64,000 bases of DNA from the NCBI RefSeq assembly GCF_001426195.1, contig NZ_LMRS01000001.1, positions 374,501 to 438,500 on the forward strand, read 5' to 3'. The stretch's first letter is position 1; each line of letters starts with the position of its first letter. Below are positions 11,229 through 19,553 of this stretch, piece by piece. The position numbers and the translations under genes are program-made. Under the pieces are notes generated by a model, which ran no database searches, was not told the DNA's origin, and saw only the letters and a program-made list of their open reading frames with translations. The DNA comes from Sphingomonas sp. Leaf339 (lineage in GTDB: Bacteria; Pseudomonadota; Alphaproteobacteria; Sphingomonadales; Sphingomonadaceae).

Positions 11229-11651
11229 TTGTTGCTGCATATCGTCGCCCGCGGGCGGATCGCTCGTTCGCCCGAGGGTGAGCTGGTCGACCGCTATATG
11301 AAGCGGATCGCCTGGCCGACCCGGATCACCGAACTGCCCGACACCGGCGGTCGTGAACCCGTGGCCGTGGCGCAGGGCAAGCGCATCCTGTTGGACGAAA
11401 AGGGCGAGGTGATGGGATCGATGGCCTTTGCCGAACGGCTGGGCCGCTGGCGTGACGATGGCGTGCGCGAGGCACGGTTCCTGCTCGGCGCGGCGGACGG
11501 CTTCGACGAGCCTGCCCGTGCCGAGGCCGACCTGTTGCTGTCGTTCGGACGCGCCACCTGGCCGCATCTGCTGGCCCGCGCGATGCTGGCCGAACAGCTG
11601 TTCCGCGCGACCAGCATCCTCGCCAATCATCCCTATCACCGCGAGGGGTAA
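11229..11651 (+). CDS. rlmH: 23S rRNA (pseudouridine-1915-N3)-methyltransferase
   Basis: A SPOUT-class methyltransferase that modifies pseudouridine 1915 in helix 69 of 23S rRNA on assembled 70S ribosomes. At 140 residues it is slightly shorter than the typical 155. The trefoil-knot region is seen in FLLGAADGFDEPARAEADLL and LSFGRATWPHLLARAMLAEQLFRA, and the C-terminal HPYHRE ending is diagnostic. The start is TTG, in a run of TTG codons directly after rsfS. Coupled expression with rsfS is likely; both proteins act on the large ribosomal subunit. Confidence 0.94.
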   Translation: MLLHIVARGRIARSPEGELVDRYMKRIAWPTRITELPDTGGREPVAVAQGKRILLDEKGEVMGSMAFAERLGRWRDDGVREARFLLGAADGFDEPARAEADLLLSFGRATWPHLLARAMLAEQLFRATSILANHPYHREG

Positions 11652-11656
11652 GGCGG

Positions 11657-12814
11657 ATGTGGCGTCCGTCCGTCCGCGCGATGCTGGCGATATCGCTGAC
11701 CGCCAGCGTCGCCGCGCACGCACCGGCCGATGCCAATGATCCGCTATTGCGCGCGCAGCAGGAGGCCGCGGCCGCCAGCGCACGCGCCGACCGGCTGAAA
11801 GCGGCGGCGGCAGCGGAAAGCGATGCGGCGGCACAGGCGGCGGTCGAACGGCGTGGCCTCACCGCAAGGGTCGCGGTCGCGGCGGCGGGCCTGCGCAGCG
11901 CGGCGGCGAAAGCAGCGATCGTCGATCGCCGGCTCGCCGAGCGTCGCGCGAGATTGGCCGCCGAACAGGCACCCGTCGCGCGGTTGCTTGCCGCCCTGCA
12001 ATCCTTGGCGCGCCAGCCGGCGGCGGTGGCGGTGATGCAGCCAGGGTCGATCGACGATCTGGTACATATCCGCGCGGTGCTCGGTACCGTAATGCCGGCG
12101 GTCCGCGCCCTCACTGCGGCGGTCCGCGGCCAGTTGGACGGGACGCGTACCCTGCTGGCGCAGGCGACACAGGCGCGTGATGCGCTGGATGCGGCGCGAG
12201 CGCGGCTCGACCGGGAACGGACGGCGCTCGCCCAGTTAGAGAGCCAGCACCGCGAACGCGCAGCGGCGCTCGGTCGCGGAGCGCTATCCGAGCAGGACCG
12301 CGCCTTGGCCTTGGGCGAACGCGCCCGCGATCTGGTCGATCGGTTGGCCGAGGAGGGGGAAGGGCAGGCCATCGTCGCCGGTCTCACGGCGCTGACCGGC
12401 CCCGTGCCGCGCCCGGTGGCGGCGGGCAGCGTCGGGCCAGCGCGGCCGACCGGTGCCTATCGCCTGCCGGTGGCGGGGCGACTGGTCACGGGGTTTGGTG
12501 AGATTTCCGCCGCCGGCGTCCGGTCGCGCGGGCTGACCTTCGCGGTGCCGGCGGGTACGCCCGTCGTCGCCCCCGCCGGCGGTACGGTCCGCTATGCGCA
12601 GGGCTTTCGCGGCTATGGCGGCATCGTGATCGTCGATCATGGTGATGGCTGGACCAGCCTCGTCACCGGCTTGGCCAAACCGATCGTCGCGGTTGGCGGA
12701 ACCGTGCGGATGGGCGATCCGATCGGCCGAGCGGCGGGCGGGGATTATCCCCGCGTCACCGTCGAATTGCGCCGGCGCGGCCAGCCGATGGACATGGTGG
12801 CCCTGATCGGGTGA
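11657..12814 (+). CDS. EnvC-like murein hydrolase activator with degenerate LytM domain
   Basis: A 385-residue exported protein. After a signal peptide (cleavage near AHAPA), residues 30-220 form a long Ala/Arg/Glu-rich coiled coil, and residues 270-385 form a LytM/M23 domain (GAYRLPVAGRLVTGFGE, then VVAPAGGTVRYAQGFRGYGG and a C-terminal VTVELRRRGQPMD). The zinc ligands of active M23 peptidases are absent: no HxxxD where SRGLTF stands and no HxH in VTVELRR. This fits EnvC-type proteins that switch on amidases at the septum rather than cut peptidoglycan. It starts 5 bp after rlmH and precedes the processing protease gene ctpA. Confidence 0.88.
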   Translation: MWRPSVRAMLAISLTASVAAHAPADANDPLLRAQQEAAAASARADRLKAAAAAESDAAAQAAVERRGLTARVAVAAAGLRSAAAKAAIVDRRLAERRARLAAEQAPVARLLAALQSLARQPAAVAVMQPGSIDDLVHIRAVLGTVMPAVRALTAAVRGQLDGTRTLLAQATQARDALDAARARLDRERTALAQLESQHRERAAALGRGALSEQDRALALGERARDLVDRLAEEGEGQAIVAGLTALTGPVPRPVAAGSVGPARPTGAYRLPVAGRLVTGFGEISAAGVRSRGLTFAVPAGTPVVAPAGGTVRYAQGFRGYGGIVIVDHGDGWTSLVTGLAKPIVAVGGTVRMGDPIGRAAGGDYPRVTVELRRRGQPMDMVALIG

Positions 12815-12856
12815 TGCACCGCCACCCGGTCAGGCGACATTAACCGGGACGCTGCT

Positions 12857-12884
12857 TTGATCGCGGCTCAATCCTCGCTACGAT
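12857..12884 (+). promoter_or_regulatory. Candidate sigma-70-type promoter for the S41 protease gene
   Basis: TTGATC (12857-12862) and TACGAT (12879-12884) are separated by 16 bp and lie 33 bp before the protease start codon. The match is moderate and based only on resemblance to the consensus. Confidence 0.35.
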
Positions 12885-12917
12885 AGCCTGATTCACTTTT
12901 GCTCGTCAGGGACATAG

Positions 12918-14270
12918 ATGCGCCGTCCGCTTCTCACTGCTACCGCGATCGTCGCCGCGATGTCCGCCATTCCGCTGGCGACTGCGGCGATGGCGGCGGC
13001 GGATACCGACACTTTCCGTGAGTTCGATCAGTTCCTCGACGTCTTCAACCGCGTGAAGGCCAACTATGTCGACAAGGTCGATGACAAGACGCTGATCAAG
13101 GGGGCGATCCAGGGCATGCTCGCCTCGCTCGACCCGCATTCGGTGTACGAGACGGGAATCGAATACGACAATCTGCGCATCATGACCGATGGCGCCTATG
13201 GCGGCCTGGGCCTGACGGTCGGGATGGACGACGGTGCCGTGAAGATCATCTCGCCGCAGGAAGATACGCCGGGTGACCGTGCCGGGATCAAGGCGGGCGA
13301 TCTGATCTTGCGCATCAACGGCGAACTCGCCTACGGCCTGACGCTCGATCAGGCGGTGACGAAGATGCGCGGACCAGCCGGCAGCAAGATCACGCTGTCA
13401 CTGGTCCGCGCCGGTCGCGACAAGCCGCTCGACGTGACGATGGTGCGCGAACGCATCGTGCAGAAACCTGTGAAGTGGGAAGTTCGCGGCGACGTCGGCT
13501 ATATCAACATCAACACCTTCTCGAAGGATACCGGCGTCGAGACGCGCGCGGCGATCGCCGCGATCACGGCGGCGCTGGGCCACAAGCCGCTCGGCTATGT
13601 CGTCGATCTGCGCAACAATGGCGGCGGCCTGCTGACCGAGGCGATCGCGGTGTCCGACTTGTTTCTCGACCATGGCGAGATCGTGTCGCAGCGCGGGCGC
13701 GGCACCGACATCGATCGCTATTATGCGGAAAGCATGTTCCCGGGCGACGCGGCCAAGGGGCTGCCGGTCGTGGTGCTGACCGATGCCGGCACCGCCTCGG
13801 CCTCAGAGATCGTCGCCGGCGCGCTACAGGATCATCATCGCGGACTGGTGATGGGTGAGCGCAGCTTCGGCAAGGGCTCGGTCCAGTCGGTGATCGAACT
13901 GGGGCCGCAGCGCGCACTGAAGATCACGACCGCGCGCTATTACACCCCGTCGGGCCATTCGGTGCAGGAGGGCGGGATCGAACCAGACATCCGCGTACCG
14001 CAGCTCTCAGACCCTGATTACAAGGACCGGCCAGTGGTGCGCGAGGCCGACTTGCGCCAGCACCTGATGAACGAGGCGAAGCTCGATAACGGCAAGCTGG
14101 AAGAGGACAGCAAGGACGATCCCCGCTTCACCGCCACCGCCGATGCCCTGAAGAAGCAGGGCGTGGAGGATTTCCAGCTGAACTATGCGCTGAAGACGGT
14201 CGCCCGGCTCGGTGGCCCGGCGCAGGTCGCCGCTGCGACGAAGCCCGTCGTGAAGCCTGCGACTAAGTGA
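12918..14270 (+). CDS. ctpA: S41 family C-terminal processing peptidase
   Basis: A periplasmic serine protease that trims proteins from their C-terminus. It has 450 residues. A signal peptide (to about residue 28) is followed by a helical N-terminal part, a PDZ domain (about 92-175, GLGLTVGMDDGAVKIISPQE), and the S41 catalytic core with the nucleophile serine in TASASEIVAGALQDHH and the general-base lysine in GERSFGKGSVQS. The Ser-Lys pair places it in the CtpA/Prc group. It follows the EnvC-like gene, as in many proteobacteria, which suggests control of peptidoglycan hydrolases. A possible promoter lies just upstream. Confidence 0.94.
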   Translation: MRRPLLTATAIVAAMSAIPLATAAMAAADTDTFREFDQFLDVFNRVKANYVDKVDDKTLIKGAIQGMLASLDPHSVYETGIEYDNLRIMTDGAYGGLGLTVGMDDGAVKIISPQEDTPGDRAGIKAGDLILRINGELAYGLTLDQAVTKMRGPAGSKITLSLVRAGRDKPLDVTMVRERIVQKPVKWEVRGDVGYININTFSKDTGVETRAAIAAITAALGHKPLGYVVDLRNNGGGLLTEAIAVSDLFLDHGEIVSQRGRGTDIDRYYAESMFPGDAAKGLPVVVLTDAGTASASEIVAGALQDHHRGLVMGERSFGKGSVQSVIELGPQRALKITTARYYTPSGHSVQEGGIEPDIRVPQLSDPDYKDRPVVREADLRQHLMNEAKLDNGKLEEDSKDDPRFTATADALKKQGVEDFQLNYALKTVARLGGPAQVAAATKPVVKPATK

Positions 14271-14280
14271 TGCGCGCCGC

Positions 14281-14763
14281 ATGACGAAGCCGACCACGGC
14301 GCGCTGGCTCGCGTTTCTGCTCCCCGCCGCACTGCTGGCGGGCGCATGGGGCGCGCAATTGCTGGGCGGGCTTTATCCGTGCCAGCTGTGTCACTGGCAA
14401 CGCTGGCCGCATTATGCCGCGCTGGTGCTGGCGGGCGTCGCGTTCCTGATCCCCGCCGGTCGCGGGCGTGGTGCGCTGGTGCTGCTGGCGGCGCTGGCGA
14501 TCGCCGCGTCGGGCGCGATTGCCGTGGCCCATGCCGGGGTCGAATCTGGTTGGTGGCCGGGCTTCACCGCCTGCTCCTCGACGGTCGATTTCACCGGCCT
14601 CGCGCCGGCGCAGCGGCTCGACGCGATCATGAAGGCGCCGCTGGTCCGTTGCGACCACGCACCGTGGACGTTGGCGGGCATCTCGCTGGCGGGCTTCAAC
14701 GCCATCTTTTCGATCGCCGGCGCGATCACCATCTTGGCCCTGATGATGAGGAAACGGGCATGA
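14281..14763 (+). CDS. dsbB: Disulfide bond formation protein B
   Basis: An inner-membrane protein that reoxidises DsbA and passes electrons to ubiquinone. It has 160 residues with four membrane helices. The first periplasmic loop carries the CQLCHWQRW pair (CxxC) and the second periplasmic region has cysteines in TACSST and VRCDHAPW, the partner pair. It starts 10 bp after ctpA and overlaps the next gene by four bases (ATGA). The neighbour is a ubiquinone-synthesis hydroxylase, which matches the quinone dependence of DsbB. No dsbA is in the window. Confidence 0.92.
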   Translation: MTKPTTARWLAFLLPAALLAGAWGAQLLGGLYPCQLCHWQRWPHYAALVLAGVAFLIPAGRGRGALVLLAALAIAASGAIAVAHAGVESGWWPGFTACSSTVDFTGLAPAQRLDAIMKAPLVRCDHAPWTLAGISLAGFNAIFSIAGAITILALMMRKRA

Positions 14764-15293
14764 GCTGGAAACCAGGCGACCGTCGCGAAGCGACGAAGGC
14801 GATGATCCGTGTCGATCAAGCCGGCGAATTCGGCGCGACCCGCATCTATGCCGGGCAACTGGCGGTGCTGGGCGACCGGCACCCCGCCGCCCGCGCGATC
14901 CATCACATGGCGGTGCAGGAGGAGCGGCATCAGGCGTTCTTCGACCGCATGATCGTCGAACGCGGTGTGCGGCCGACGCTTTTTCAGCCGTTATGGAACG
15001 TGGCCGGCTTTGCGCTCGGCGCGGTGACGGCGGCGATGGGGCCGGATGCGGCGATGGCCTGCACGGCGGCGGTCGAAACCGAGATCGACAAGCATTATGC
15101 CGAACAGCTCGTGGAATTGGGCGACAGCGACCCGGAACTGTCTGCGGCGATCGCCGATTTCCAGGCCGAGGAACTGGAACACCGCGACCACGCCCTGGCA
15201 TCGGGCGCAGAGAACGCCTTCGGTTATCCAGTCCTCAGCGGCATGATCCGGTTGGGGTGCAAGGTTGCGATTGCGGCGGCGAAGAGGATCTGA
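14760..15293 (+). CDS. coq7: Demethoxyubiquinone hydroxylase, Coq7 type
   Basis: A di-iron monooxygenase that hydroxylates the demethoxyubiquinone ring late in ubiquinone synthesis. It has 177 residues and starts at an ATG overlapping the dsbB stop. The metal ligands are visible: Glu in RVDQAGEFGA, the ExxH in QEERHQAF, Glu in AVETEIDKHY and the ExxH in EELEHRDHAL. This short single-domain form is the one found in alphaproteobacteria. The overlap with dsbB shows translational coupling. The next gene, for an exported four-cysteine protein, begins about 15 bp downstream. Confidence 0.92.
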   Translation: MSWKPGDRREATKAMIRVDQAGEFGATRIYAGQLAVLGDRHPAARAIHHMAVQEERHQAFFDRMIVERGVRPTLFQPLWNVAGFALGAVTAAMGPDAAMACTAAVETEIDKHYAEQLVELGDSDPELSAAIADFQAEELEHRDHALASGAENAFGYPVLSGMIRLGCKVAIAAAKRI

Positions 15294-15307
15294 TGGGAGT
15301 GGCAGCG

Positions 15308-15805
15308 ATGAAGACGGCGATCCTGGTCCTGTTGGCGCTGACCGAACCAGCGATGGCGCAACAGACGGGCGGCGAGACGCCCGCCCGCCCGGTCGCGGCG
15401 CCCCAGCCTGCGCAACCGGCGCTCCCCGGTCTCGAACGGCCCCGCCCGGTCCAGCAACAGGCCAGCGTCGGTCGCGGCGCGCCCGTTAACGGCGTGCTGG
15501 TGCTGTACGGCAACGAACGCTGCCCCACCAACGCGGACGGCGACGAGATCGTGATCTGCGAACGCCGGTCGCAGGAAGAACAATTCCGCGTCCCCAAGGA
15601 ACTCCGCAATTTCGAAGTGACGCCCCAGAACCAGAGTTGGGCGGCCCGCGCGCAGGATACGATGAACACGGGCAGCGGCGTGAACACGATCGGCAGCTGC
15701 TCGCCCGTCGGCCCCGGCGGCGCCACCGGCTGCTTCGCGCAATCCGTCCGCGCCAACCGCGCCGCCAACCGCGCCCGCAACGCAGAGGCCAACGACGCGC
15801 GCTGA
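15308..15805 (+). CDS. Hypothetical exported protein with four cysteines
   Basis: A 165-residue protein of unknown function. The ATG at 15308 is favoured by GGAG eight bases upstream and a good signal peptide (MKTAILVLLALTEPAMA, cleaved before QQ); an ATG at 15293 overlaps the coq7 stop. The mature protein starts with a Pro/Gln/Ala-rich low-complexity stretch of about 40 residues. It then has four cysteines in two pairs (NERCPTNADGDEIVICERR and SCSPVGPGGATGC), so it probably carries two disulfides. Its position right after dsbB and coq7 makes it a possible DsbA/DsbB client. Similar Sphingomonas proteins are annotated only as hypothetical, as far as I know. Confidence 0.65.
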   Translation: MKTAILVLLALTEPAMAQQTGGETPARPVAAPQPAQPALPGLERPRPVQQQASVGRGAPVNGVLVLYGNERCPTNADGDEIVICERRSQEEQFRVPKELRNFEVTPQNQSWAARAQDTMNTGSGVNTIGSCSPVGPGGATGCFAQSVRANRAANRARNAEANDAR

Positions 15806-15877
15806 TCGCACTACCACCTTCCCGCTTTACCGGCGCGGGCCCGTCGCCTAGCCACCGCAACGGTTCGGGGGGACGAC

Positions 15878-16381
15878 ATGGCGACGACGATCGGGCGGGC
15901 AGGGACAAGCATCGGTATCGCGCCGACCGTGTATGACCGGATATTGGCGGCGGCGTCGGTCATCCTCGCTGGTGTGGCGATCGTCGCTATCGGGCGCGGC
16001 ATCCCCGATTGGCCGATGGTGCCGGCGATCATCTGGGCGCATCTCGCCACCATCCTGATCGCGCTCCTGCTGACCCCGTTCATGCTGTTGCGGGCACGCG
16101 GCGATGTGCGTCATCGGCGGTGGGGTATGGCGTGGCTGGCGTCGATGTTCGCCACCGCGATCCTCTCATTCGGCATCCGCACCGGCGGCGGCCTCAGCCC
16201 GATCTACATCCTGTCCGCCGTGACCGCCATTCAGGTACCGCTGATCTGGCGATCCGCGCGCCAGCACCGGATCGCCGCGCATCGTCGCGGTATCCGCATC
16301 CTCGTCACGGGCGGTCTGTTGATCGCGGGGTTCTTCACCTTTCCGTTCGGTCGCCTGCTCGGCCGGTGGTTGTTCGCATGA
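15878..16381 (+). CDS. DUF2306-like integral membrane protein
   Basis: A 167-residue membrane protein with about four helices (residues 22-42, 48-72, 85-105, 140-160). Conserved-looking histidines near helix ends (IIWAHLATI, RGDVRHRRWG, RQHRIAAHRRG) and the overall layout match DUF2306 proteins, whose function is unknown. The stop overlaps the start of the next membrane protein by four bases, so the two are co-translated. A 72-bp gap separates it from the exported-protein gene upstream. Confidence 0.65.
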   Translation: MATTIGRAGTSIGIAPTVYDRILAAASVILAGVAIVAIGRGIPDWPMVPAIIWAHLATILIALLLTPFMLLRARGDVRHRRWGMAWLASMFATAILSFGIRTGGGLSPIYILSAVTAIQVPLIWRSARQHRIAAHRRGIRILVTGGLLIAGFFTFPFGRLLGRWLFA

Positions 16382-17787
16382 CCCGCACGCGCACCACGCC
16401 GATCCTGCTGTTCCTCCTCGTCTGGCTGTCGGCGGCATGGTTCGGATCGTGGGAATTCAACCCCAACAACGCCACCCGCCTGTTCGCCGCGATCAGTCTG
16501 GTCGAGGATGGCGACGCGGTGATCGACGAGTTCGCGCCGATGACGATCGACAAGGCGGAATTTGACGGTCACGTCTATCTCGACAAGGCGCCGGGCATGA
16601 CCCTGATGGCGCTGCCCGCCGTAGCCGTGGCGACATGGGCAACGGGCGAGCGGTCGGCCGGCATCGACAAGACGATGATCGATCCACGAATGGGGCCGTT
16701 TCTGCGCCTGCGCCTCCGGCTCGCGGCGGCGTCCGGCCCCGCCCTGCTGACCGCGATCGCGGCGGTCCTGCTTTACGATCTGGCGTTGGGGCTGACGGGC
16801 AGTGCCGCCGCCGCGCTGTTCGCCGCGCTGGGTTATGCGCTCGGCACGCCGATCTGGGGCTGGTCCACCACGATCACCGGCCATGCCCCCGTCGCGGCGC
16901 TGTATGTGATCGCCGTCTGGGCTTTTCATCGCGCAGCGACCAGTGGACGATCAGGCCTGATGCTGCTTGGCGGCCTCGCCCTTGGTGGGGCGGTCGTGGT
17001 CGAATATCAGGCGGTATTGGCCGGATCGGCCATCGCGATCTGGGCGTCGTGGAGCATCCGGACGCACCCGAACCGCGCGCGGCTGCTCGCGCTGGCGATC
17101 GCGGGCGGTGTGGTCGGCCTGTTGCCGCTGCTCGCCTACAACCTGATCGCGTTCGGGACGCCGTTCCGCATCGCCTATGCCGGGGTGAAGGGGTTTGAGG
17201 GGATGCACCAGGGGCTGTTCGGCCTGACGGTGCCAAAGGTGCCGGTGCTGTTCGAGGTCCTGTTCGGCGACCGGCGCGGCCTGTTCTGGGTGGCCCCGGT
17301 GCTACTGCTCGCGCCGCTGGGATTGGCGGCGCTCGCGGATGTGCGGCGGACGCGGGCGATCGGCTTGGTGGCGATGGCGGTGGTGACGATCGCGTTGTTG
17401 GTGAATGCCGCCTATGTCTATTGGGATGGCGGCAACGCCACCGGCCCGCGTCATGCAATGCCGCTCGCGGGCCTGTTGTCGCTGGGCCTTGCAACCTTCT
17501 GGTCCGAGCTGAAGCACGGATGGCAGCGATGGGCGGCGGCAACGCTGCTCGGCGTGTCGATGGCGATCAACCTTATCGTCGCCGCAGCCGAGATCTTCGC
17601 CCCTCCCGAATATCGTTTCCCCTTATGGTCGGCGGTGTTCGATCTGCGCTTCCGACGCGGCGACATACGGACCTGGCCTAGCGAGTGGTTGGGCTGGACG
17701 ACGTGGCACGGGTTCGAACTCTACCTTACCTGCGCGCTGCCTTTGCTCGCCTTGCTGGTGTGGCGAATCAGACGCGGTTTTTCCTGA
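16378..17787 (+). CDS. Polytopic membrane protein, glycosyltransferase-like (GT-C type?)
   Basis: A 469-residue integral membrane protein with about ten predicted helices. The first extracytoplasmic loop is long and acidic (DGDAVIDEFAPMTIDKAE, then HVYLDKAPGMTLMALP), a layout seen in GT-C glycosyltransferases that use polyprenyl-phosphate sugars. I could not assign a named family with certainty. The ATG at 16378 overlaps the stop of the DUF2306-like gene by four bases, so the two probably work together. The 3' end runs 20 bp into the convergent DedA gene. Confidence 0.55.
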   Translation: MTRTRTTPILLFLLVWLSAAWFGSWEFNPNNATRLFAAISLVEDGDAVIDEFAPMTIDKAEFDGHVYLDKAPGMTLMALPAVAVATWATGERSAGIDKTMIDPRMGPFLRLRLRLAAASGPALLTAIAAVLLYDLALGLTGSAAAALFAALGYALGTPIWGWSTTITGHAPVAALYVIAVWAFHRAATSGRSGLMLLGGLALGGAVVVEYQAVLAGSAIAIWASWSIRTHPNRARLLALAIAGGVVGLLPLLAYNLIAFGTPFRIAYAGVKGFEGMHQGLFGLTVPKVPVLFEVLFGDRRGLFWVAPVLLLAPLGLAALADVRRTRAIGLVAMAVVTIALLVNAAYVYWDGGNATGPRHAMPLAGLLSLGLATFWSELKHGWQRWAAATLLGVSMAINLIVAAAEIFAPPEYRFPLWSAVFDLRFRRGDIRTWPSEWLGWTTWHGFELYLTCALPLLALLVWRIRRGFS

Positions 17788-18403
17788 TCCCGCGCACGCG
17801 GTGCCAGACATAGAAACCAATCGCCGCGACCAGTACCAGCCCGATCGCCAGATCGGCCTGATGGAACGCAGCCTTCAATCGCGGATCGCTGTTCCACTTG
17901 TCGCCCAGCGTCATGCCGATCCACGTCAGCGCTAGGCAGAACGGCCATGACCCCAGAAACGTGTACAGGTGGAACGGGATCAGCGGCATCCGCGCGACGC
18001 CGGCTGGAAACGCGATGAAGGTACGGATCACCGGCAACAGCCGCCCGATCAGCACCGCCATATTGCCCCAGCGCGCGAAGAAGCGATCCGCCGCATCCAG
18101 CTCGTCCGCACCGATCAGCAGGTATCGGCCCCACCGCTCCGCCATCGGCCGCCCGCCGCGCTTGCCCACCTCATACGCGACAATCGAGCCGAGATTGCAC
18201 CCCAGCGCCCCGGCCGTCGCCGCCAGGAACAGATCGAACCGCCCGGTCGATACCAGATAGCCGGCGAACGGCATGATGATCTCTGACGGCAGGGGGATGC
18301 AGGCGCTTTCGATCGCCATCAACGCCGCGATGCCGAGATAACCACCGGAGGAAATCACCCAGATGGTGAAGCCGGCCAGCGCGGCGAGGATCTTTTCGAA
18401 CAT
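17768..18403 (-). CDS. DedA family membrane protein
   Basis: A 211-residue inner-membrane protein of the DedA/VTT superfamily, whose better studied members move undecaprenyl phosphate or keep the proton-motive force. Signatures are the N-terminal SACIPLPSEIIMPFAGYL re-entrant motif, GALGCNLGSIVAYEVGKRGG, and the FxRWG...RLLPVIRTFIAFPAG segment in which the arginines of the family occur. Four to five helices are visible. It converges on the GT-C-like gene with a 20-bp overlap of the two coding ends. A second DedA protein is encoded at 39.6-40.2 kb, in a very different operon. Confidence 0.9.
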   Translation of the reverse strand: MFEKILAALAGFTIWVISSGGYLGIAALMAIESACIPLPSEIIMPFAGYLVSTGRFDLFLAATAGALGCNLGSIVAYEVGKRGGRPMAERWGRYLLIGADELDAADRFFARWGNMAVLIGRLLPVIRTFIAFPAGVARMPLIPFHLYTFLGSWPFCLALTWIGMTLGDKWNSDPRLKAAFHQADLAIGLVLVAAIGFYVWHRVRGIRKNRV

Positions 18404-18478
18404 GGGCCGGGGGATTGGCCGATGCGGCCCCGCTGGTCAATCGCCGGAACCGGCCGGGGTGGCAACGGTTGGACGAAT

Positions 18479-19273
18479 ATGGACATGACCCTGAACGATG
18501 GACGCTCGATGCCGCAACTCGGCCTCGGCACGTGGCAGATTCCCGATGCGCAGGCTGCGATGGTGGTGCGGCGTGGTCTGGATACCGGTTTCCGACTGGT
18601 CGATACCGCCGCGATCTATGGCAATGAACTAGGTGTCGGTGGCGGCATCGCCAACGAAGACGTCTTCATCGCCACGAAATTGTGGAACGATCGGCAGGAC
18701 GACGTCGACGCCGCGATGGACGAAAGCCTCGCGCTGCTCGGCGTCGACGCGGTCGACCTATATCTGATCCACTGGCCGTCACCCGCGCAGGGATTGTACG
18801 TCGACGCGTGGAAATCACTGATCGCGCTGCGCGAGGCGGGCAAGGCGAGATCGATCGGCGTCTGCAATTTCCAGCCCGAGCATCTCGATGCGCTGATCGC
18901 CGCGACGGGCGTGACGCCGGCGGTCAACCAGATCGAACTCCACCCCCATTTCCAGCAGCGTGACCTGCGCGCCTATCATGAGGCCCACGGCATTGTGACC
19001 CAAAGCTGGAGCCCGATCGGACAGGGCAAGGACCTGCTGACCGATCCGACGATCACCGCCATCGCCGATCGTCACAGCCGCAGCGCCGCGCAGGTCGTGA
19101 TCGCGTGGCATCTCGCCAAGGGTCTGTCGGTCATCCCCAAGGCATCGAGTGCCGAGCATCTGAGCGATAATTATGCCGCGCTCGACCTGACGCTGGACGA
19201 TGACGACATCGCCCGGATCGACACGATGGACCGGCCGGACGGCCGGTTGGGGCCGGACCCTTTGACGATGTGA
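18479..19273 (+). CDS. Aldo/keto reductase
   Basis: An NADPH-dependent oxidoreductase with an (alpha/beta)8 barrel, 264 residues; an ATG at 18485 would remove two residues. The catalytic tetrad is visible: Asp and Tyr in RLVDTAAIYGNE, Lys in VFIATKLWND and His in LIHWPSP. The coenzyme-binding C-terminal part has VIPKASSAEHLSDNY. The sequence resembles the 2,5-diketo-gluconate reductase type (AKR5), but the substrate cannot be predicted. It is divergent from dedA and alone in its transcription unit; a repeat-rich gap follows. Confidence 0.93.
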   Translation: MDMTLNDGRSMPQLGLGTWQIPDAQAAMVVRRGLDTGFRLVDTAAIYGNELGVGGGIANEDVFIATKLWNDRQDDVDAAMDESLALLGVDAVDLYLIHWPSPAQGLYVDAWKSLIALREAGKARSIGVCNFQPEHLDALIAATGVTPAVNQIELHPHFQQRDLRAYHEAHGIVTQSWSPIGQGKDLLTDPTITAIADRHSRSAAQVVIAWHLAKGLSVIPKASSAEHLSDNYAALDLTLDDDDIARIDTMDRPDGRLGPDPLTM

Positions 19274-19310
19274 TCGACGATCGTGTCTGCTTGTTGTTGT
19301 GCGAGCGTTC

Positions 19311-19380
19311 ATTGCGAGCGTAGCGAAGCAACCCAGGCGTAACGCGTGGCTCTGGGTAGCCCGGCTACGCTCGCACTGAC
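19311..19380. repeat. REP-like inverted repeat
   Basis: GCGAGCGTAGC (19314-19324) is repeated in inverted form as GCTACGCTCGC (19364-19374), and inside it ACCCAG (19331-19336) pairs with CTGGGT (19352-19357). This is a long imperfect stem with a short loop, of the kind scattered between genes in sphingomonads as extragenic palindromes. It lies in the 280-bp gap between the aldo/keto reductase and the esterase operon, which holds no gene. Only one copy is in the window. Confidence 0.6.
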
Positions 19381-19425
19381 GAACAAGTCGTCAGCGAAAA
19401 CCGCAACCCCTGCCAAACAATCCTG

Positions 19426-19449
19426 CTTCCCCGGGCTCCGCCGGGGAAG
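19426..19449. terminator. Strong GC hairpin in the gap between two convergent transcription units
   Basis: CTTCCCCGG (19426-19434) and CCGGGGAAG (19441-19449) form a perfect 9-bp stem with a 6-base loop. There is no T-tract on either side. It sits between the ends of two converging units, so it may stop transcription from both sides, but it could equally be an extragenic repeat. Confidence 0.4.
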
Positions 19450-19553
19450 TGGCCTAAGTGGCGTTGGTCTGCGTCATCTTCGCCGCAACCGAAAAAACGT
19501 ATCAGCGCTCTCGTCTTGTCGTTGAAACAGTACGGCGAAGCGCCCCACCGAGC

